The notes under the pieces are model-generated. The model was not told the DNA's origin. It saw nothing but the letters and a program-made list of their open reading frames with translations, and did not search any database. Positions 58,335-64,000 of a stretch of 64,000 bases of DNA are shown in pieces. The stretch's first letter is position 1, and each line of letters begins with the position of its first letter. Location of the stretch: assembly GCA_965199135.1 (NCBI GenBank), contig OZ240685.1, forward strand, positions 3,564,409 through 3,628,408, read 5' to 3'. This DNA is from EB88 sp965199135. GTDB taxonomy: Bacteria > Acidobacteriota > Terriglobia > Terriglobales > Acidobacteriaceae. The position numbers were made by a program, and so were the translations under genes.

Positions 58335-58360
58335 AGGTCCTTCGCTACGCTCAGGATGAC
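58335..58360. repeat. Short REP-like element after ilvC
   Basis: On the minus strand GTCATCCTGAGCGTAGCGAA then GGACCT, related to the element at 26661-26686. It lies between the ilvC stop and the terminator hairpin. Confidence 0.5.
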
Positions 58361-58393
58361 AGACCCTGAAGGAGGCGAAGAAGAGAAACAGAA

Positions 58394-58416
58394 AGGGCTC
58401 CCATAGCGGGAGCCCT
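58394..58416. terminator. Intrinsic terminator between ilvC and the convergent secreted-protein gene
   Basis: A 9-bp stem AGGGCTCCC / GGGAGCCCT around ATAGC, followed on the plus strand by CTCTCTGT. It lies 17 bases from the stop of the minus-strand gene and probably serves both. Confidence 0.75.
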
Positions 58417-58433
58417 CTCTGTATCTACCACGG

Positions 58434-60128
58434 TTACAAACTGGCGAAGGCCGAGAAATCCGTGCCCGGTGTCAGCGACACACCACGCAGCACTTCGCCA
58501 AAGCCGGCATCCCGCTCTTCGATAAACGGCAGGTCGTTGCCGATCTGCGCGTTCGTGTTGCCGATCACATCCAGCGCGACATACAGCTTGTTCGGATCGG
58601 CCCCGGTGTCGCCAGCGCCGCTCGTGGTCGAGGTCGTCGCCCAGATCGCCACCAGTCCATCCGGACCAACGAGGCCCGTGAGGTTCCGCAAACCATCTGT
58701 CGTCGGAGCCCACGGCAAATTGGTCGCTGGATTGTTGCCTGTCGGGTAGCCCGGCACCGTGTACGGCGTGCCGATGTTCAGACCATTCTTGATCACGTAC
58801 GCCATCTGCCAGGTGTTGGTCGCGGTGTTCAGGATCCACTTCTGCAGGCCTGCAGTGGTCTGCGCGGCTGCGTGCGTGTAGAGATCCGTACCACCTGCAT
58901 ATCCATCGCCTTCATCGGCAACGTAGAGCGTCGTCGCATTGGCGAACCAGAGACCAAAGGGATAGGCTACCGGGCTCGCGGTCTTCGCAAGCGCGGTCGG
59001 AAAGCCTGCGAGGATGCACATGTTGCTCGGCAGACCAGTGGTCCCGAGCGCCGACTCCGTGTACGCCAGCGGCTGCGTGGGCAGCTGCGCACCAGCCTTG
59101 GGCAGGCCTGCGCCGTTGGGGCAGGCGCCGCCAACCGTGTCGACGAAGTAGACCGTGTTCACACCATTGCCGCCGCTGCCCTTGGTGTAATAGACCACGT
59201 TGTTGAAGACAGTCATGCCGCGGAAATTATCATCCTTGCCGATCTTGTCTGCCTTCTGTCCAAGCTCGGTGACATTGAAGCTGGCCAGTGGCGTGGGGGT
59301 GCCGGGGTTCTGCGACTCTTCTGCAACCGTGGCTGGTGCAATAAACTGGGAGCCCGCACCGAGGACGACGTTATTCGGCTGCGGGTTCGCACCATTGCCT
59401 GCATTGCCCGCGGTGTAATACACGGGGTTGCCGTAGCTGTTGTTCAGGATCGCCGCACGGCCGTTATTGCCGCTGTATGCGTTGGTCTCGGTGAAAGTAA
59501 AGCCGCCATCCTTGCCGACACGCGCCACGGCACGGTAGTACGGCGTCTGGCCATCCGGGTTGGTCGGGTCGATTGCGAGCGGCGTGTTCGAGTTCGACAC
59601 GTCAATCGTGTCGATTGGCGCAACGTAGCCCATGAACGTGAGGTACTGCCCGTCGGTCGAGAGGTGCAGCTGCAGCTCTGATTTCGACGAGAAGCTCGTC
59701 ACCAGGTGCTTGCCATTGCCATGGCCCTTCTCGCCATTGTTTGGGACCTCGATCGTGTTCACGAGCGCGCCGAACAGCGAGAGCTGGTCGAGGTGGATCG
59801 ATGACGAGATGCCAAAGCTGCCGTCGTAAATGTCGTTGTTGAAAACGTAGGGATACGTTCCGTTGTACGGCGCACCGGTTGACGCAGAACAGCCACCCGT
59901 GGTCGAGGCACAGTTCGGCGGCAGGATCTCTCCGACCGTGACGTTCGTTGCCTTGTTGTCATATACGCTGCGGCTCACAACCAGGTTGTTCGGCATCAGC
60001 ACTTCGGTCTTGGACGTGGTGGCGGCAGTCTGGGCAAGAGCGGACGTGGCATAAAGTGCCAGGCCAGCAGACGCAGCCAGCACACGGTAGGTCACAGGGC
60101 GGAAAGCGATCGAGCGGGCAGCGTTCAT
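58434..60128 (-). CDS. Large secreted protein of unknown function
   Basis: A 564-residue protein with GGAG five bases before the ATG and a signal peptide (VLAASAGLALYATSALA, cleavage after ALA near residue 32). The mature part is rich in Asn, Gly, Thr and Tyr and has repeated short blocks typical of secreted beta-structured proteins: FNNVVYYTKGSGGNGVNTVY, LWFANATTLYVADEGDGYAG, NKLYVALDVIGNT. The 'xLYVADEGDG' and 'GLVAIWATTS' blocks look like beta-propeller blades, but no family is assigned. Cys pairs (CASTTGGC) may form a disulfide. Confidence 0.75.
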   Translation of the reverse strand: MNAARSIAFRPVTYRVLAASAGLALYATSALAQTAATTSKTEVLMPNNLVVSRSVYDNKATNVTVGEILPPNCASTTGGCSASTGAPYNGTYPYVFNNDIYDGSFGISSSIHLDQLSLFGALVNTIEVPNNGEKGHGNGKHLVTSFSSKSELQLHLSTDGQYLTFMGYVAPIDTIDVSNSNTPLAIDPTNPDGQTPYYRAVARVGKDGGFTFTETNAYSGNNGRAAILNNSYGNPVYYTAGNAGNGANPQPNNVVLGAGSQFIAPATVAEESQNPGTPTPLASFNVTELGQKADKIGKDDNFRGMTVFNNVVYYTKGSGGNGVNTVYFVDTVGGACPNGAGLPKAGAQLPTQPLAYTESALGTTGLPSNMCILAGFPTALAKTASPVAYPFGLWFANATTLYVADEGDGYAGGTDLYTHAAAQTTAGLQKWILNTATNTWQMAYVIKNGLNIGTPYTVPGYPTGNNPATNLPWAPTTDGLRNLTGLVGPDGLVAIWATTSTTSGAGDTGADPNKLYVALDVIGNTNAQIGNDLPFIEERDAGFGEVLRGVSLTPGTDFSAFASL

Positions 60129-60265
60129 ACAATCTCCAGGTACTATCGGTCGGTGCGTTCAGCGCGAGGCGAAAGGCTGATCCACACGCCCGCACACGCT
60201 AGCACCGCTGCATGAGCACGGCGTTACAGCGGCATCCACAGGGTCACTCCTGCCGTCCTACGGCT

Positions 60266-60745
60266 ATGCGCTCCCTTCTTTGGCTCTCCATTCTTGCGAT
60301 CACCACTGCTGTTGCGCCTACGCAGGCTCACCCAGGCTGTCCCTTGCACCCCGTGACGCTCAGCGCCATGCGCAGCTGCTACCGCCGCCTGCTTGTGTTC
60401 GCACCCTCTGCTGCGGACCCGCGATACAAAGCCGAGGAGGCGGTGCTCGATGCAGCCGCAGACGACATGATGGATCGCGAGGTGCTCCTGGTACCGATCC
60501 TCGGGAGCAGCGCCCACTACACTGCGCCGCTCGATGCTCCCTCAGCAATGCTGACCGGAAGGGAACAAAACGAGTCGCGGCAACGTTTCCATACCAGCGC
60601 CCACGCCTTCCGGGTCATACTCCTGGGCGAAGATGGCGGAAGCAAGCTCTCAAGCAAAAGCGAGGTGTCCATGGAAAAGCTCAACAGCCTGATCGATTCC
60701 ATGCCGACACGCAAACAAGAAATGCAGCGGCCTCACAGCAATTAG
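60266..60745 (+). CDS. DUF4174 family exported protein
   Basis: A 159-residue protein starting MRSLLWLSILAITTAVAPTQ (signal peptide, cleavage near QAH). The mature part has the DUF4174 pattern: RRLLVFAPSAADPRYKAEEA, a DREVLLVPIL strand, then HAFRVILLGEDGGSKLSSKS and LIDSMPTRKQEMQR. The domain is thioredoxin-like in outline but has no CxxC. The function is unknown. The kinase gene follows 43 bases later. Confidence 0.82.
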   Translation: MRSLLWLSILAITTAVAPTQAHPGCPLHPVTLSAMRSCYRRLLVFAPSAADPRYKAEEAVLDAAADDMMDREVLLVPILGSSAHYTAPLDAPSAMLTGREQNESRQRFHTSAHAFRVILLGEDGGSKLSSKSEVSMEKLNSLIDSMPTRKQEMQRPHSN

Positions 60746-60788
60746 GTGTGTTACGGATCCCAAGGACCGGGCGTACCATGGAGAGACG

Positions 60789-62249
60789 ATGAGCCTGACC
60801 ACCGCACTTCACGAGATGCAGTCCGGTACGCCTCCGGCGGTTCCGTCGTCGCGGGAGGATATCCTCAACGCACTCCGCAAGATCAGCGTCCTGCAGGGGC
60901 TTACCGAGGCCGAGTTCGCATGGCTCGCCGATCACGGCGAAGAGCGAACGGCCAGCAACGGCGACACTCTTTTCCACGAAGGCCAGACCGCCACCGCCAT
61001 GAGCATCCTCCTGCGTGGTGAGATCCATGTACGCCGCGAGTTCGGCGTGCTGCCCTTGTTCATCGGGCGCTCCGGCCAGATCACCGGCCTGCTTCCCTTC
61101 TCGCGGATGAAGACCTATGGCGGCTTCGGCTCCGCGGTTGGTGATGTCTGGGCGCTGGTGATCGACCACTCGCTTTTTGATGAAATGCTCCGCGCGATTC
61201 CCTCGATGGCGCAGCGCTCGGTAAGCATCCTGCTCGATCGCGTGCGCGAGGTGACGCGTATCGAACAGCAGACTGAAAAGCTGAACGCACTCGGCAAGCT
61301 TGCAGGCAATCTCGCTCATGAGCTGAATAATCCGGCATCGGCTGCACAACGGGCCGCCTCCGGGCTTCTTGCGGAGCTGCGAATCTATGGCCAGCAGAAG
61401 TATGAGCTGGGCGCGATCTGCCTCGAGAAGCAGCAGCTTGACTCGGTCCGCGAGTGGCAGCAGTCCGTACGCGAGCGGCCTTTCTCACGCGATCAGATTG
61501 ATGTCGCCAGCCGCGAAGACGAACTGACCAGTTGGCTCCGAGACAATGGCGTCGAGGAGAAAAGCTGGCAGAGCACGCCTGACCTGAGTGAAGCCGGCGT
61601 CGAGCCCACGGACCTCGATCGGCTGCGCACCATCCTGCACGGCAGAAGCCTCGATGTGGTGCTCCGCCAGTTCGCATCCTCACTTCGCGCCGAGCACATG
61701 ACCGAAGCAATGGTGGACGCCACCGCCCGTATCTTCGACCTGATCCGGGCCGTGAAGGACTACTCCTACATGGACCAGGCGCCGATCCAGGAGATCAGCA
61801 TTCCCCAGGGCATCGAGAGCACGCTGGCCATGCTGCAGTCGCGCCTCGGCAACATCGAGGTGGAGCTTCGCTTCAGTGAAAACCTGCCCACCATCTCTGC
61901 CTATGGGTCTGAGCTGAACCAGGTCTGGATGGCGCTGCTCGAAAATGCGATCGACTCGATCGAAGCAAGCCGCACGGAAGGCGGCAAGATCACGGTCAGC
62001 GGTACGGTCTCTGGAACGCTCCTGCTCACAGAGATCTGGGACAACGGCTCCGGGATTCAGCCGGAACTGCGCGATCGCATCTTCGAGCCGTTCTTCACAA
62101 CCCGCGCTCCCGGCAAAGGCCTGGGGCTCGGGCTCGATACCGTGCAGCGCATCGTGCGAAAGCATCGCGGCTACGTGCGGGTGCAGAGTACACCGGAGTC
62201 GACCTGCTTCCAGGTACGCCTTCCTGTCGAACAGCTGCAGGCCTACTAA
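60789..62249 (+). CDS. Sensor histidine kinase with N-terminal cyclic-nucleotide-binding-like domain
   Basis: A 486-residue soluble kinase with GGAGA four bases before the ATG. Residues about 28-150 form a cNMP-binding/Crp-like beta-barrel (LFHEGQTATAMSILLRGEIH). The H-box is at His177 (LGKLAGNLAHELNNPASAA). A 140-residue helical spacer separates it from the ATPase domain (about 330-480): N-box ALLENAIDSIEAS, G1 EIWDNGSGI, F-box FFTTRAPGKGLGLGLDTVQRI. No transmembrane segment or receiver domain was seen, and no response regulator is adjacent. It may share a transcript with DUF4174. Confidence 0.9.
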   Translation: MSLTTALHEMQSGTPPAVPSSREDILNALRKISVLQGLTEAEFAWLADHGEERTASNGDTLFHEGQTATAMSILLRGEIHVRREFGVLPLFIGRSGQITGLLPFSRMKTYGGFGSAVGDVWALVIDHSLFDEMLRAIPSMAQRSVSILLDRVREVTRIEQQTEKLNALGKLAGNLAHELNNPASAAQRAASGLLAELRIYGQQKYELGAICLEKQQLDSVREWQQSVRERPFSRDQIDVASREDELTSWLRDNGVEEKSWQSTPDLSEAGVEPTDLDRLRTILHGRSLDVVLRQFASSLRAEHMTEAMVDATARIFDLIRAVKDYSYMDQAPIQEISIPQGIESTLAMLQSRLGNIEVELRFSENLPTISAYGSELNQVWMALLENAIDSIEASRTEGGKITVSGTVSGTLLLTEIWDNGSGIQPELRDRIFEPFFTTRAPGKGLGLGLDTVQRIVRKHRGYVRVQSTPESTCFQVRLPVEQLQAY

Positions 62250-62258
62250 GTCGGCGTT

Positions 62259-62306
62259 GATCCCGGGGAACGCAACGCTTCACGATCCTGCGGCGATCCC
62301 GGGGAA
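62259..62306. repeat. Direct repeat of GATCCCGGGGAA upstream of the IS1595 transposase
   Basis: The 12-base unit occurs at 62259-62270 and 62295-62306. It lies between the kinase stop and the transposase. It may relate to the end of the element, but terminal inverted repeats were not identified. Confidence 0.5.
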
Positions 62307-62358
62307 AATCTCCTCCTGAGCGAAGCCGAGCGAGGGCCAAGCGAGGGCAATAACATAC

Positions 62359-62387
62359 TTGACAAAATGAACTAGAGTCTCTACTCT
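62359..62387 (+). promoter_or_regulatory. Promoter of the IS1595-family transposase
   Basis: TTGACA (62359-62364), a 17-base spacer, TACTCT (62382-62387). The -35 box is a perfect sigma-70 match and the leader before the ATG at 62394 would be very short. Confidence 0.65.
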
Positions 62388-62393
62388 TAACTC

Positions 62394-63329
62394 ATGGAAC
62401 CGACGATCCTACAAGAAGCGATCCTCTACTTCGCCGACCCAGTCAACTGCCGGGAGTACCTTGTAGCGCGTCGCTGGCCGGATGGTGTCACCTGCCCGCG
62501 CTGCGGTAGCGGCAACGTACTCTTCATGGAGAAGTACAACCGCTGGCACTGTCGCGAAAAGCACGATGCTCCGCAGTTCACGCTGAAGACGGGAACGCTC
62601 ATGGAAGACTCGCCCATCGGCCTAGATAAGTGGCTCATGGCGATGTGGTTGATCGTCAACGCAAAGAACGGCATAAGCTCCTACGAGATTCACCGCTCCA
62701 TCGGTGTTACGCAGAAGACGGCATGGTTCTTGGATCACCGCATCCGTCTCATGTTGGGTGACGATTCGACCACGAAGCTGTCGGGAGAGGTCGAGGCAGA
62801 CGAAACGTTCATCGGCGGCAAGGCTCGCAACATGCACCTGAGCAAGCGGAGGCGCCGCATCACCGGTACGGGCACGAAGGACAAGACGGCTGTCATGGGC
62901 ATCTTGGAACGTGGCGGTAAGGTCAAAACGACCGTTGTTCCCAACCGCAAGAAGACGGCTCTACAGGATGAAGTCAAGAAGCATGTCGAGGCTGGCGCGG
63001 CTCTCTACACGGACGCCCTGTTGTCCTATGAGGGTCTGGTTACCGACTACGCCCACAAGGTTGTGGATCACGCCGTAGAGTACGTCAACGGTCGCATTCA
63101 CACGAACGGGTTGGAGAACTTCTGGTCGTTGCTGAAGCGGGGTATCAACGGCACCTATATCAGCGTGGAGCCGTTTCACCTATTCCGGTATCTGGACGAG
63201 CAAGCCTTCCGGTACAACAACCGGAAGTCCACGGATGCTGAGCGTCTCGAGTTCGCAGTGAGGGGTATGGTCGGCAAGCGCCTGACCTATGCTGAGGTCA
63301 CCGGCAAGGTGGGGGCCTCGCAATGCTGA
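62394..63329 (+). CDS. IS1595-family (ISXO2-like) transposase
   Basis: A 311-residue DDE transposase. The N-terminal zinc-ribbon has CPRCGSGNVL and a HC.EKH variant (WHCREKHDAPQF). A helix-turn-helix follows (SYEIHRSIGVTQKTAWFLDH). The catalytic core has VEADETFIGG (first Asp), YTDALLSYEGL (second Asp) and NGRIHTNGLENFWSLLKRGI (Glu replaced as N-G-L-E-N-F-W, normal for ISXO2). The frame is intact from start to stop. No target duplication or terminal repeats were recognised, so the element boundaries are unknown. Confidence 0.9.
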   Translation: MEPTILQEAILYFADPVNCREYLVARRWPDGVTCPRCGSGNVLFMEKYNRWHCREKHDAPQFTLKTGTLMEDSPIGLDKWLMAMWLIVNAKNGISSYEIHRSIGVTQKTAWFLDHRIRLMLGDDSTTKLSGEVEADETFIGGKARNMHLSKRRRRITGTGTKDKTAVMGILERGGKVKTTVVPNRKKTALQDEVKKHVEAGAALYTDALLSYEGLVTDYAHKVVDHAVEYVNGRIHTNGLENFWSLLKRGINGTYISVEPFHLFRYLDEQAFRYNNRKSTDAERLEFAVRGMVGKRLTYAEVTGKVGASQC

Positions 63330-63372
63330 GAAGCGGCAAGGGCGCGGAAAGAGAAGAGCGAGCTAGATTACG

Positions 63373-63392
63373 GCATGCTCGAGCATGCTCGA
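63373..63392. repeat. Tandem 10-base repeat GCATGCTCGA x2
   Basis: Two exact copies in succession just before the start of the AlbA_2-type frame. Each unit contains the palindrome GCATGC and part of CTCGAG. Confidence 0.75.
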
Positions 63393-63401
63393 GTAGCCCA
63401 T

Positions 63402-64000
63402 ATGGAACTTGAAGAAAATCAGCTAAGCTTTAGATTCGATATACCCTTAGCTCTCATCAGCCCCAGCGAACTGTACCAGAACGCGCAGGCGTACCTCGAG
63501 TTGCTCAAGGAGGATCGGCGATTCGAGCGCAAGAGCGCAAGAACCAGCCCGCGCTCGCTTGGGGAGTACTTCTCGATGTGGGCGAATACACTGCCGGAAG
63601 GCGGCCTGATCGCCGTTGGCATAGAAGACAAGGGAGCCGTCCAAGGCTGCCTCTGCTTGAGCCAAGCCGAAACAATGAGCGCGAGCAGGCTGGTCGGGTC
63701 TACTGTCCAGATGCGAGATTCTCATCGAAGCTCGTTCCTGTCATAAATGAAGACGGTGAGAGCGACTTCATTCTGTTGATCAAAGTTGACTATCGGCAAG
63801 ACAAAGTTGTTTACGATAGCCAGGGGCATGCTTGGATAAGGATCGGCGACCAGAAGCATGAGCTGAGCAAAGAGCAATGCCGAGAACTAGAAATCGACAA
63901 AGGGCAGGTGGATTTTGAGCAAGAACCCTTAATCAACTACTCCTACCCTGAGGGGTTTGACACGGGGCGTGTAGCGCAGTTTGCAACGGCGTTCCGAAAG
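63402..64000 (+). pseudogene. AlbA_2 (Schlafen-like) domain protein, frameshifted and cut by the window end
   Basis: From MELEENQLSFRFD the frame runs through FERKSARTSPRSLGEYFSMW, then ANTLPEGGLIAVGIEDKG, the start of an AlbA_2 'putative DNA-binding' domain (family: E.K.a......l...i.AfaNt.GG.l.iGv.D.G). At about 63663-63674 one base appears to be missing. The frame then reads off into junk and stops at 63746. Shifting by one base restores NNEREQAGRVYCPDARFSS, then VINEDGESDFILLIKVD and AWIRIGDQKHELSKEQ (the family's Y.R.G..), open to the window end. The family is found in putative transcriptional regulators and defence genes. Confidence 0.7.

Overview
The window looks like chromosomal DNA of an acidobacterium, probably family Acidobacteriaceae (Terriglobus/Granulicella/Edaphobacter-like). 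The basis is overall protein character, high GC, and the mix of a Gram-negative envelope (TonB protein, outer-membrane barrels) with a PASTA-tailed FtsI. This assignment comes from recognition, not from a search.

Region 1 (1-5.6 kb) is an accessory island. It holds a broken IS6-type transposase remnant, membrane and coiled-coil proteins of unknown role, a TIR/nucleoside-deoxyribosyltransferase-like protein with a winged-helix-like tail, a lipoprotein and a frameshifted serine-recombinase remnant. Two copies of a ~47-bp repeat lie in opposite orientation at about 2.15 and 5.33 kb. Region 2 (5.6-8.4 kb) has fabI followed by a DUF2278 gene, then a gene-free stretch and an integral membrane protein with an HEXXH motif.

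Region 3 (8.4-31.3 kb, mostly minus strand) is the division and cell-wall (dcw) cluster, read mraZ-rsmH-ftsL-ftsI-murE-murF-mraY-(small orf)-murD-ftsW-murG-murC-ftsQ-ftsA-ftsZ. Distal to it lie a secreted transpeptidase, nnr and tsaE. murB and ddl are absent from the cluster. A glycine-rich exported protein is inserted on the opposite strand between murG and murC. Upstream of mraZ a promoter is followed directly by four 10-bp GTGGTC-type repeats, a likely MraZ operator.

Region 4 (31.5-48 kb) is a mixed envelope and metabolism segment: DUF2127, fasciclin, an SRPBCC protein, dxs, and a likely acs-DUF5076-dicarboxylate-symporter operon. Divergent from acs is an OFA-family transporter with its 46-residue small subunit. 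galE, a TonB-family protein, an M48-like protein whose zinc motif has lost its first histidine, and two outer-membrane barrels follow.

Region 5 (47.4-58.3 kb) is a complete leucine/isoleucine/valine gene set, leuA-leuB-leuC-leuD-ilvD-ilvB-ilvN-ilvC. A divergent LysR-type regulator sits upstream, with a T-N11-A palindrome over the putative leuA promoter. LeuA lacks the usual C-terminal leucine-binding domain. Region 6 (58.4-64 kb) has a large secreted protein, a DUF4174 protein, a cyclic-nucleotide-binding-like histidine kinase, an IS1595-family transposase and a frameshifted AlbA_2-type gene running off the end. No rRNA, tRNA or CRISPR array was seen.
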